Under the pieces are notes generated by a model, which had not been told where the DNA came from, made no database searches, and worked only from the letters and a program-made list of their open reading frames with translations. The position numbers were made by a program, and so were the translations under genes. From Pithys albifrons albifrons (Eukaryota > Chordata > Aves > Passeriformes > Thamnophilidae), in assembly GCF_047495875.1 (NCBI RefSeq), contig NC_092463.1, forward strand, positions 5,083,557 through 5,147,556: 64,000 bases of DNA. Direction: 5' to 3'. Positions 39,301 through 52,500 of the stretch are shown one piece after another. Each line of letters begins with the position of its first letter. Positions within the stretch are counted from its first letter, which is position 1.

Positions 39301-40479
39301 AGGCTGGGAAAGAAAAGGCTCCAGGGAGACCTCAGAGCCCCTTCCAGTGCCTAAAGGGGCTCCAGGAGAGCTGGAGAGGGACTTTGGACAAGGGGAGGGG
39401 GAATGGCTGCCTACTGCCAGAGGGCAGGATTAGATGGGATATTGGGAAGGAATTCCTGACTGTGAGGGTGGGCAGGCCCTGGCACAGGTTGCCCAGAGAA
39501 GCTGTGGCTGCCCCATCCCTGGGAGTGTCCAAGGCCAGGCTAGGCAGGGCTTGGAGCCACCTGGATAGGGGAAAGTGTCCCTGCCCATGGCAGGGTGTGG
39601 AACGAAGTGGTCTTTGAGGACCTTTCTAACCCAAATCCTTCTGTGATCCTATTTCACTTTAAAAAAGAAAATTGAAGAGAAGGCAAAATCAACTCCTTTG
39701 TGCTGAGTGCAGCATGCTTTATTTATTTATTTATTTACTTTAAGGCCAAGCACAAAACTGATTTCTAATGGAAGAACTTGGTACTTAATTTCATGTTGTC
39801 AAAAGACAGCTCATGTTATTTTCAACAAAAAGTGTGCTGCTTGCTTGTGAACAACTGAAATAGGAAGCAAGTAATTTCTTCATCTGAGAGGAAATGGAAG
39901 CTGAGGGTGATATTTTTGGTCTTAGGGGATTGCAGCCATTCTTTACTATCTGCTAAAATAACTATTAATTCTTTGTGATTTTGAGCTCAGTAGTTTTCAG
40001 TAAATGCTTAATTGATTAGTAGAGCTTCCTGTAATAAAGGATAATTTCCTGTGTTCCCTTTGGTAATCAAATGACAGCTGGCTCTTATTTTGATACCAGT
40101 GTGGCTGTGCTGCAGTCTGGTGGTGTGTAATGTGGAAATCGCTGGGCTTGGGAATCCTGCTCCTGAAGGCTTTGGTGAAGTGGGATCAGTTGTTTCGTTC
40201 TGCTCTGTGCATTTAGGTTGAAATGCCACCTGATGCCAGTGTCATTCTAGAGTCAGAAGTGGTCAGTTCACTGCTGTGGGCTGAAATAGCCATCCTGCAT
40301 CTCTGCCCTGCTCCACTGCAGGTTAAGCAGGGCCTGATGTCCAAGAGGACTGTTCCTTGTAGCTTGTTCTTTTGCTGCTTAGAAACCTCTTCTGTCATCC
40401 ATTCTGCATTTACTAATGGCCCTTTTGTTTCTGTACCAGCTTAAACTGAAAAGTCTTTAGGCTGAAATTGTTGGGTTTT

Positions 40480-40551
<72 letters not shown>

Positions 40552-43500
40552 CACCCTCCAAGAGATTAGTTTTGTCCTTTTGGGCCTTTGTTTGATTGGC
40601 CTAAATGAAATCCAAGGGGGACTATTTTTGGCTCCTGCTTATGGGCAGCTTTGATGTTTCCCAAATTAGTTTGGTCTGGAGCACAGGTGACACTAATATT
40701 GCTAATGCACATTTGTAACAATAATGTAGTGTGTAAGGTGAGGTTTCCTCAGCACCTTGTGCTGTGTCAGTGATGCTCTCCTGCCTTTAGTGGAATCTCA
40801 GTGGGTTTTTTTAAGTCCTTCCACATTTGTAACTGATACTTAAACTTGTGCTCTCAAGATTGGGGTTTATTTTCTTCTCCTTCTTCCATTTGTGCTGAGC
40901 TTAGAGCAGAAGTTCCTGACTATGCAGTTGATGCATTCTTGGTCTGTTCCTTCCCACTGTGAAGTTTCCCCTCCAGAACTTCAGCTGTTCCTCAGTTCTC
41001 TGGTGCTCACAATGTCACGCAGTTGTGTGTGAGCTGCCAAATGTGTTGGCATGTTCCACTGTCCATAAGAGATTTTAATAAAAGCATCAGTCTGAGGAGT
41101 TATTCTTCAGAAACTAAACTGGAAGTCTTCCTACAGCCTCATTATCTTGTTTTCTTTATGAAATGTCAGAGAGTAAATCTGGAAAAATTCAGGAAAGGTC
41201 CATCATATTCCTCCGTAGCAGCCTAAATGACAACCATCATACTTGCTTGTCAGATTTATGTTCATTGCTGTCATATTTAAAAGGAACATCACAATTATGT
41301 TTCTGCTAATTTTGGTACTTTGCTGTCTTGGCTGTTCATTTGTTTGTAATCTTCTTTTTAGCTGATTTTTCTTACCATAAAATTACCATCCTCACTTAAT
41401 GTTATCCATAACACAAAATATTTTGTTGCATTGTATCAAATGCTTCATTAAAATTCATATAATATTATAATTCCTGTTTGGAATGGACGTTAGGAAGCAT
41501 TTCTTTACCAAGAGGATGGTCAAACCCTGGGACAGACTTCATAGAGAGATGATTGATACCCCAAACCTGTCAGTGTTTCAGAGAAATTTGGACAGTGTCT
41601 TTAACAACATACTTTAAATTTTGGTCAGACCTGGAGTGTTCAGACATTTGGATCAGATGATTGTTGTAGGTCCCTTGCAAGTGAAACAGCCTGTTCTATT
41701 CTATACATAATGACTTCCCAATGTAATTATCTAATAGATAATTTAGTGGGTTTAATTTATTTTTCCGGTCATACCATTTAGCCCAGTGCAACTTTCTGTT
41801 GAGATGGAGGAGTTAGAGCCATGAAGGTGTATCTAAGCAACAACTGTTCCTGTTCTGTGAAAACCTGCCTTTCTCTCTCCTCCTCAGCTCTCCCTGGGGA
41901 TCCTTGGAAGTCAGGAATTCTGCACTGAGATAACAACTGTGGTTATGATTTTTCTTGCCCTCAGGAGTCTGTTGTGCCTACGCCATTGCCAACCCCCCAG
42001 GCCACACCACCACCAACACCACCCTCAGAAAAGGAACTGCCTCCAGTCAGAACTCCAGAGCCATCTCCATCTCCTACAGAAATGAGTGGGGATGGTCATG
42101 AGCGTGAAAAAATTAAAGAAACAGGTATTGAAAATAATAATTGAAGTTTAGAAGTAGCAAATATGCTTTAATCTACTGCCTTTAATTTTCCTCTTCAAAG
42201 CCATGCTATCTCTCAGGATAAATACTCTTGAGGCTATAATGCAAGTGGGAACTCATGTAGTACAGAAAGTAGGGGCTAATTTATATAAAAAGCAAACATC
42301 TTTTATTTGATAAGATTTCTATTTTCAAACTTAATGCACATTTCTATGGTCTGTGTTGTTTCCACCCCTCCCAAGCCCTCCACAATTTTTCATATCAGAA
42401 AAATAAGTGTCTTTTGCTCTTTTCTGTGTTTTTAATGTTAATTAAGTCAAATGCACCCTCTTCAAGTAAATGGAGTTTTTTATTGTGGTGCAGTCTCCCT
42501 TATTAAAGGAAGTAAGAAGTAAGAATTTTTTTCCAAATTCTTCAGGTGCCAACAGTGAGGCTGTTCTTAATCTAGTCTTGCCTCCATAGCTGTCAAAAGG
42601 TATCACAAAGTCTACAAGTGCTTGGTAAAACTGGCTAGGCCTGAGCTGTAGTTCCTGCTTTCCTCTCTGATCTGAAGTTTGGCTTCTCACATGCAGAAGT
42701 TGGGACTGCAGCAGCCACACCTGTGGTTACCCCTGTGAACACCCCTCCAGCAGCCACACCCAGCCCCCCTGCCTCGGAGCGGGGCTCCCACAGGGAAGGG
42801 GAGAGTCCAAAGCCTCCAAGCCCATGGGATGGTGCAGAACTTCCTCTGGAAGAGGAGAAACCCAGCCCTTCAACTGAGGAACCATTCCCTCCCAAGGCTG
42901 TGTGAGTTCAACAGGCTGCACCCTTTTCTCCTTTCTCAAAAATATGAATATATATATTCTATCTACGTGTAGAATCACAGAATTAGTTGGGTTGGAAAAG
43001 ACCTCCGAGATCATCAAGTCCAACCCTTGGGCCAACTCCAGTCCCTTTACCAGATCATGGCACTCAGTGCCACGGCCAACCTCAGGTGAAAAACCTCCAG
43101 GGATGGGGAATCCACCCCCTCTCTGGGCAGCCCATTCCAATGCCTGATTCCTCTCTCTGCAAAGAATTTGTTTCTGCTCTCCAACTTCAATTTCCCCTGG
43201 CAGAGCTTGAGTCCATGCCCCCTTGTCCTAATATCCTCCAAAAGTCACTAGAAAGAAATGCTTAATGTGTATGTCAGCAGGCAATGAGATAAGCCAGGAT
43301 TCTTTTTCCTCTTTTAATTATTTGAATTGTGTTTTGGAGAAAATTGTGGAATTGGGACCTTTCTCAGGGTTTATCAGCCCTTACTCATTGTATCCTGCTG
43401 TACTCAGTAATCTTGTATTGCTACACCTGCCAGTGATACATGTAGTGGCAATGAAATATTGCATTATGAGCATTTATTTCTCCTCTTACCTCATTGGGAA

Positions 43501-46500
43501 TTCATGTGGTAAATTCTAGTAAGAACCAGAAATTTATTAAGAATGTTATTTAGCCTTGTTGGCTCTCAGGCTATTCTGTAAAATGCTGTGTTCCTTCATG
43601 TGAAACAATACTTGCAAATTAATTTCTTTTCAGCACTGATTGAAGACTTTAGTCTGTGTATTATTCAGAGTGTTTTGGTGCATTCATAATATTCTTACCT
43701 TGCAGTGAGATGTCAGTGGCTAATGATGAGGAACCAGAGGCCTTGATTTTACCATCCCAACAGCCCTCAGTGAGGCCCCTGGAGCCACTTCCATGCAATC
43801 CCCCCGTTCCATCCCCTGTGCCTACGGTCAGTTCTGGAGTGTCCACGCAGGAGAGCAGCATCCCCCTCACAGAAACTGAGGCTACAGACAGACCCATCTC
43901 GGAGGGGGAGGTGCTCCTCAGCTATGGGCAGATCCTGGCAGCAGGAGGTAACCAGCTGGACACAGCTGTGGAAATTAGAATTTGAAGTAATTTTTATTTT
44001 TATAAACTCTTCCAGTCTAGTCAAGTTACCATTTCATGCATTTTCTGATTTCAGCTGTGAGCATTAACCTGGTCTTTAACTTTTCAGTTCATGAAGATTG
44101 AAGAAGCCTCGTTCTTTTTTTTGTCTGTGAACAAAATGCTGCTGTTTATTAATGAAAAAAAGATTCAATCTGCTATTTTGTCATGAGATCAACTTGGAAA
44201 AGAATTGAGACTTGTCATGCTTAAGTACCATGTGGTACCACGTTCTTATTGAAAGCAAAGTGTAAGAAATATGAGAAGAAATATGAAAATATATCTTTAT
44301 GAGACATCCAGCAGTAGGAATTTCCAAATTTACTGAAACACAGTGTTGTAATTATTAAAGAATGTGGCCTTGTTTTTTTTCCTGTAAAAACATTAATGTT
44401 TTTAATAGTTGTAACACAAAATATTTTTCATTCTTAGCAGAAGCAGGACTGTCTCTTCCAAACCTCACAGAGAGCTTATCCAGCACGTTACGAGATGCCA
44501 ATGAGATGGTGAGGAAATGTTTCATAAAGAAATAGACAATGTGGATTCCACCTTGGGCTTCTTTATTAATTGGATGTGCTTGAAACATTTTCACTTACCA
44601 ACTTTTTAAATTTATGCTTTTAAACTGTACACTCACAGAGTGTTAGTATTTCAGAACATCAAAGACAAAAAGATGACATTACACAAACTCAGTTGTATTT
44701 TATATTTTGGATAATTTATGTTTTGGATTTATGTACTTCTGTAGGTGAGAGATAGCTAATACACATTTTTGTTTCTTTATTGTTTTAGTTTTAAGACATC
44801 TTAAACAGAAGAGAGCATTATTATGCTCTGAGCTGTTCCAGCTTTGAGCCATCTTTTAATTGCTTGTGTGATTAAATTATTCAAGTGGGTTTGCTGAGGC
44901 TGGAGTAGTTAAAGCTGCTTAAAACAGCACTATAGTTCCTTGTCTGACTTCTGGTTTAGTCCCTTGTCCTGGAAAACTCCCAAGTCAAGGTGTTCTCCAT
45001 TCCCTTTCTCTTTTAGAACTTTTTCTCAAATGCTTTGACTTTCCCTCTCTGCCTTTGGGTCATGCTTGGTAGGACAGAGCTGTGATATAAGTGAGAGTTA
45101 ATTATGAGTTTCAACAAGGAGGAGGAGGAGCTCTGTACACCTGCTGGGGGCTGACTGGTTGGAAAGCAGCTTTGGAGGCACAATCTGGGAACCTGGTATA
45201 GACAAGCAGAACGTGGCTGAGCTGTGTGCTCCTGAGGCATAAAAGGCCACCACCATCCTTTGCTGCACTGGGAAGAGCATTCCCAGCAGATCAAAGGAGC
45301 TGGTCCTTCTTTTTCCCTCAGGAGGCAGCATTTGGAGTGTTGTGTCCACTCATGGCCTCCCCAGTATAACAAAGATAAGGATTTACTGGAGTGAGTCCAG
45401 CAAAGGACTGCAGAAATGATTGAGGGATTGGTGCATCTGTCACACTGAGAGGGCTCAGATGGCTCAGCCTGGAGAGGAGAAAGCTCTGAGGGATCTTGCC
45501 AGTGTGTATAAATACCTGGTGGAAAGAAGTAAGGAAGACAGAGCCAGACTCTTCTGACTGGTGCCCAGTGAAAGACAGGGAGCACTGGACACAGGTCGAA
45601 ATTAATGAAACTCCTCCTAAACATAAAAAATGTTTTTACTGGGGGGGGTGGCCAAATGCTGGAAGAACTGCCCTGAGCTGTCGGATTGAGCTAGAAAATC
45701 TCCAGGGGTCCCTTCCAACCTCAGTACGGCAAGTTCATGTATTCTACAGTGGGAGTCCACTTCCCTTCTCCCTGCCTCTCCTTCCTAAACATTCCTACAC
45801 ATACATATGTGCAATTTTCCCAGTTAATATCCGTGTTTTCATTCATGTCATAGAATCAGGGAATATCCTGAGTTGGAAAGTACCCACAGGAATGATCAAG
45901 TCCAACTGCCTCTGCACATCCCAGAACAACAGCCATAGTTGTGAGACTGTGCCCTGACCCTGCAGACCTTCAGATGCCTCCCCTGCCTGCCACACTCTCT
46001 CTCAAACTCTGGGCTTAAGACTCATATCAGGTTAACCTAAAGTTCTCTCCATCAGAAGAACATTTGTTTGCTAAGATGTTCTTCCCTGTCTTTGTCAGCT
46101 GGATTGTAGCTCTTTCCAATATTCCTCCATCCTCAAACTAGTCTGTTTGGGTGAGGAAACTGTTTCCTTGCTGACGAGAGCAGCTCTGCAGCCACAGCAT
46201 TGCTAGTAGTGAGTTGGTGTCAGGATTTAACTGTTTCCTTACTCTTTGGAGGCCTAAAGGACCTTGTTCCTCTCTAAGAAGTCTTCTTCTCTAACAGTCC
46301 TTTGCATCACATAAAGACTGTGCATGTCTGTGGCTAAAAGGAGAAAGCAGTGTCATCTGTTTGCTTATTTTTAAATGCCTGGATTTTTATGACACAATTT
46401 TTCAGTGTGGAAACTGTAACAACTTCCTGTTAAAAATAAAACCAGCTTAGTTGTGAGCTAAAATAAGAATGATTCAAGTTCCTACAAAAAGCAGTTTTGG

Positions 46501-49500
46501 ATCGTGTGTTATGTAGATTTGTTTCTTTGTTTTAGGACTATGATCCTCCAAGTGAAGGGCAAGTGGTGAGGAGACTGGATAAAGGATATCACAGGGATCC
46601 TGTCCTGACTCTTTTAGCCAAATTAAATCAGTCACCTCCCCAAGAAGGGGTGGACCATTTGGAGGTAACTTACTGTCCTTTGCTTTCCAGTACAGTAGTT
46701 TTGAAGTGGTACTTTCTTACTCAAAAGTAGATAAAATATTTCAAGCTTATCCTTCCTGTTGGTTGTAGAACAGGTTCATACTTCATTCCCTGCTGGAAGT
46801 GATCCCACCCACTTCTGTTGGCCTTGTTCTCATGTAAAACTTGTTAGAAACGTTGAAGGCTCAGTGTTGTTACAACCAAGCTGTACCTAACATCACATAT
46901 ACCTGGTTTTCAAGGTATTCCCATGCACCAGATTTGTCCTGTCACTTTGTCACTTCAGCAGTATGGATGGAATGGTTAATAGGACAAATACACTGCACTT
47001 ACCAGCCATAGGAGTGTTTTAGGGAGAACAACTCAACAAATGTTTACATGCACATGCTGTTGCTGCTGGTTTTGTAACTAAACCTCAAAATACTCCTGTT
47101 CAGTTAAAGTAAAAACCATATCAAGAGTAAAATAGAACTGTCTGCCTCACAATTTCTTTGTTACGCATCTAAGTACTTTCTGTGTGGAAAATAGTTTGGA
47201 CTGGGTGTTTATTCTAATTGGCATAGCTGGGGGAATGTGTGAAGGAAGTGAACTCGAATACTGCAGTGTGCTCCATGAACACCTTTATTCTGCAGATCTT
47301 GCTTTTTTGCTTTTACAGATGCCTATGCAATTTCTTCCTTCTGTCTTGGTCAGTTTAGTCTAAATAATTACTGACTTGACTCACTTCCTTAACTGTTCCT
47401 TTGTCTTTCTTTATTTTGCTAATGAGCTCCAGTGGATGGGCTTGGTGAAAAGCTTTCTACAGTGTCAGCTCCGAGTGTGGCTGTAATTGCAGTGACATTT
47501 TCTCATCAGCACTGCCAATTACAAATGCATCTCTAATTTTCTTTTCCCCTTTCCCATAGTCATGGACTGCTCAGTCTGTCCATGCAAGGCACTAATAAAC
47601 TCCCCCAGATTCTGGCAAGGTGTGTGCAGTTGTCCCTTCTCCTTTGTAAGATAAATAATACTCTCCTGGATGTTCCTAATGCTGCCTTGGAATGACACTG
47701 TGCACGTGTGTGTATCTGTGTTCAGCCTGTTTCCTGCATGGAAACAAAGCTGGTTTTTCCCTGCAGCTTTGAAGGCAGAATCCACAGAACCATCTCTGTT
47801 TTAAGTGCCTTCCAAACCTGCTTAAAAATTGAAGCTTTTGTCTGACATGCAGTACAACAGAGAGTCAATAGCTTTTAGATGCTGCCAATGTTTCAAGGTC
47901 AGACAGTCAGCACTGGCCAAATCTATAACATTAAAGGCTTCATGTGCTAAAAATATAACTTAGATCCTCATCACACTGGGATATCACTAACAAAATAAAT
48001 GATGTTTGTCTGCAATGATTCTTTTCTGTCTGGTACTGATAAATGCAGATCTCAGTTTAAAACCCAGATATCTCCTGGGTTTGTTTTCTTTATTCAATGT
48101 AAATAATACAGACTTAAATTTATATGTGTTTCAAGGGCTAATGTAATCAGAAAACAGTGCCTGGGTTTGGAAGAAATACATTGGGTTTGTTATAGCTGCT
48201 GTTCTGATTGGTGCTTTCTGTAGGACTCTGATGGCAGTGTTGGGGAGCTCAGTGAAGGTCAAAGGCCGAGGCTGACCAGAGCAGAAGAGAGAATGCTACT
48301 GGGACATTCCCTGTATTTGGACCATCCAGCTGCTCAGGGCTCTGGGAACAGACCACCCCAGGGGCTCCGTTCTGCATCCCCGGGGCAGCCCACCCAACCT
48401 GGAGGTACATTAGGCTGTTGTTTCTTCTGCAGGGTCTTTATGTGCATTTCTGTAACAGAATCTGAAATGATTTCAGACAACATGTTCAAAATCCAAAATT
48501 CACAGGCATTTCCTACAAGGAAATTATCAGTATCCCTGTTCTGAGAACAGGATTTAATTCAAGCCTTGTGTTCCTTCTTTGCAATTTTCTACAATCTGAA
48601 CAAAAACCTTGGCAAATACCCACTTGCCTATGCAGAAGTTAACTTGTAAATTATGTGTTTTATTCTTTTTAATCCAGTTCAATTCTTAGAAACAGTCTGA
48701 CCATTGTTGAAGGTGGTTTCCATAGGACAGGTATTAACACCAGCAGTCCAAGCTGCTTCTCTCTGTCCCCTTACACAGCACTGCTCCTCTTTGCTTCCAT
48801 CACTCCATCCTGCTGATACTTCAGTGCCTCATAAATATATTTCTGCAATGTATTTTAGCTTCATATATTCCTATAATGATAGGAAAATTAATATTTTCCC
48901 ACATGGATAGCTGAACCACACACATAATGACTTGCACAAAGCAGTACTGGGATAACCTGTTGTGGTAAACCAGGGAAATTTATTTCTTTTCAGCTGAAAC
49001 TAGTGCTGAAACCAGTGGTCCACTCTTCCTCTCCCTTAATTTTTATCCTGGTTTCTCCATTGTTATCTGAAAATGTAGATCCATACTTGTTTAATTTAAC
49101 TGCTGCAAACATGTAGAAACTCTTTATTGACTATGGCTTTAGATATGTTTAAACTAGACAAATAATTATTAAGCTGTTGCAACAGGAATGTGGTTGCACT
49201 GATTCATCAGAAATTGTGTAAATTAAAGTGATCAAACAGCTGGTTTTCTGTCCTTTTAATTTTCACATTTATGAGTCTGACAAGGGAAGCAGATCTCACA
49301 TTATTAACCCTTGACCAGTAGGAAGTGGATTGATAGTGAATGTGTTCAACACATGGCAAAAAACATCTTGGAGAAATAAGAATATTTGCTTGAAGTGATT
49401 AAAATTTGAACTGATTGCACCTTTTAAAGTAGCTGAGACGTAACATTTTGGACCAGTTACATGTTGAAATACATTGAAGATTCATTCTGGTAAAGGATTT

Positions 49501-52500
49501 ATTGTCAAACTTTGAAGTAGTTTGTTGAATGTTGTTTGGAGGTTGGTTGGATTGGGCTCCCTGGGGTAGGACATTTCTCCAAGTCACTTGTGTAACTCCA
49601 CGTTGTTAGAGGACAGTCAGCACTAAGGACTCTGTGATGAAGGAATAAATCAGTGATCCACATCATCTGCAGTAGAGACAGGACAAAGGGGAGCAGTTTT
49701 AAACTAAAAGAGGAGAGATTTAGATTGGATATAAGGAAGATGTTCTTCCCTGTGAGGATGGGCAGGCCCTGGCACAGGTTGCCCAGAGAGGCTGTGGCTG
49801 CCCCATCCCTGGGAGTGTCCAAGGCCAGGCTGGGCAGGGCTTGGAGCAGCCTGGGATAGTGGAAGGTGTCCTTGCCCATGGCAGGAGAGTGGAACTGGAT
49901 AATGTTTAAGGTCCCTTCCAGCCCAAACCATCCTGTGATTCCATGTTCTAAGTCTCCTAACAGCTCAGGACTATCAAGTTAGAAAATGCAAGTTAATGAG
50001 AGAACCTGTCTCTAGGGATATCTCTTCCTTACCCAGACTGTCCATAACTGTATCTGGCATAATATGTTTCTTTTCTCTACATCTTTATTTATTTATTTTA
50101 ATTTAGGATACCCTTTGACTGTCCTGTAAATATCGTAACACTTTTCCAAGCCGAACCAGCTCCTGCATGGGATGATAATCTGCAAACACTGTGTTTCTCT
50201 ACTGATTTTTTTAAGCTCATTTCTCTAAATCTTGCAGTATTGTTTTTGTTGTAGTGTTTTTTGAGAGGAGACAAGTGCCCTGGACTAACTACCATGGGCA
50301 AATGCCCTGTGCTTTTGCATAGTCTTTAATAATCTCAGACTGAGTTCTGTTGCATTCTGATGATTTTTAATTTAGCTTCTCTCCCTCCCCCCCTCTGAAC
50401 ACAGCACTGAATTCATTGCATTGCTAAGGAAACAACACTGTGTAAAAGCTCAGGTCTGCTTTCAAGACAGGAGCATTTTCATATCAGGGAGGAACAGAAA
50501 AGCTTGTTTCCAAGTCCTTTTGTTGGTGAAGTCGACACTGAACAGGAAACAATCTGTTCTTGGAGGGAGGGTGGAGTGGAGGGGGGAAGGGAATGATCCC
50601 TGACTGTTTCCACTTTCCTTCCAAATCCTTTTGATACTACCACTGGAATATGAGATTGCCAGTCAAACCAGCTATTTCCTGATAGCCACAACAGCAGGCC
50701 CATCATTGTACAGTTGTACAAAACATTGGACAATTATTTTTGAGGCTAAAATTAAATAACTGTTACACCAACAGGTGTCAAAGTTTGCATATTCCAGGGT
50801 GAGAATCTCTGTATGTGGAACCTTGCAGGGGTTACCTTGTTCTCTGTCAGAATGAGTCACTCACAGATGTATCTGCAAAAAATTTGGGGATTGTGTGTCT
50901 GTGGCTTGTTTTCAGTTTTGTGACCAGTTTTTATTTGTGTTATGGAAACATGATGTCCATTTGTAGGATGGGGCAGGTGTTGCTTATGGAGGCACAAAAC
51001 AGCATCTTGATGATCAGTCCCTCATTTGTAAATCATTGTGTTCAGTGCTTAAAGTTATAGACATAAAAACTAACATGCTGATGAAATGTGGCACATGCAG
51101 TCTTGAAGTGAACAATAATTACAGTTAATTAAGCAATGATTATAGTTAATTAGGCTTAAAATTCATTCCTTGGCTCTGTATGATAGCAGAAGGCTAAAGT
51201 TAGTTCAGGAGCTGTCAGTACATTTTTCATAAAGATGCTTTACACACTTGCAGGCTGCCAAAGCATGATAAATGCTGGATTATAGAGAAAATCATCCCTT
51301 CAAAATACACAATATACAAGTTTCTTTTAATTCACACAACAGTGAAACACTTTCATGGAGAAGCCTTTCCAGTCTCCTTCCAGTAAGTGTGATAAAGCTC
51401 ATTAAGCATACAAGGTATGATGAACTGTACAGCTCTGAAACTCTCATAGGTGCTGCCACATTGGAAATCCACAGATGATAAAACTGATTTATTTTTTCAA
51501 TTTTCACAGACTCATACTTCTTATTTCCTTTCTTCCCCATAAGAACAATTTAAGGGATGTACAATGAGCCATGTAAGGAGGAAATCATTCTCTTTAACAC
51601 TGCATGTCCCACTGCTGAATTTTGGAAGGCTGCACACTCTGCCACAGGAGTTGAGTTGGGAGATTATTGCTCTGGCTCATCAAAGAACCTTTTTCTCCCA
51701 GCAGAAATTCTTGAAGGTGCAGATACAAGTCCTGGTCCGATGGTTCTGGCTGAGCTGGAGTCACAGCCTGTTTCCAGCCCTGCTCTGGGAGCCGCCCAGC
51801 CAAGCTGCAGAGGGACAGCACTCTCAGAGGGTCTGTCCCAGGTAAGCTGAAGGGATTCTTTCTGTGACTAGTCAGAAAGAGCAAACTGAAACCTTGGGAA
51901 ACAAAGTTTCCTGTTTCACTGCTGTGCCTGACATCACAGAACTGGTGCACTTGAAGTGACAAATTGAGCTGAGAAACTGAAGTAAAAACTACATGTAATA
52001 AAAATGCTGGTGTTTCCCATGACAAATCCTTACACTGCCCTTTCAGACCTTCTCTTCTACCTTTTCTGCATTTCCTCACAGCTTTTCTGGTCTCAAGAAT
52101 CTAATCCTGTAAATAGTTCAGAAAGGGCATTCAAATGTTTTAGGGGCACAGAGTTTCACATACAGGAGAATAACATCATGGATATATGGGGGAGGAAGCA
52201 GCAATAGAGATTGGGCCTCACAAGTTTAACCCACTGATTCAGCATTTCAGGAGCTTCATTTGTCCTAGTAGGGGCAGGGTTGGAAGGGCAGTAAGGATAA
52301 TGTTCCTCAGAACACTTAAAAGTAGAGGAACATCCTATTGATCTCTGGTTAAACCTACACAGTTAATTTTTTGCTACTTTATTAGTATGTGCTGTTACCT
52401 GGAGATGATGGTTTACTTGGTAACTAGAGATAAATTCAAATAACAAGTGGCAAAAGCTAAAACTGAGGTGGCAGACTGCTCTCTAATATGTGAAGCTTCA

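Larger units (their letters stand above)
38995..41964. other. KIAA0586 intron 22 (about 3.0 kb)
   Basis: Holds CR1 copies at 39126 and 41478, an ATTT simple repeat near 39719-39740 and the (TA)n run at 40481. A stretch opening at about 40217 with a TTTAGGTTGAAATGCC boundary is open for 70 codons but has no match and no fitting donor. Confidence 0.6.
44509..46535. other. KIAA0586 intron 26
   Basis: About half is CR1 (45110-46000); otherwise unique intron sequence. Confidence 0.6.
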
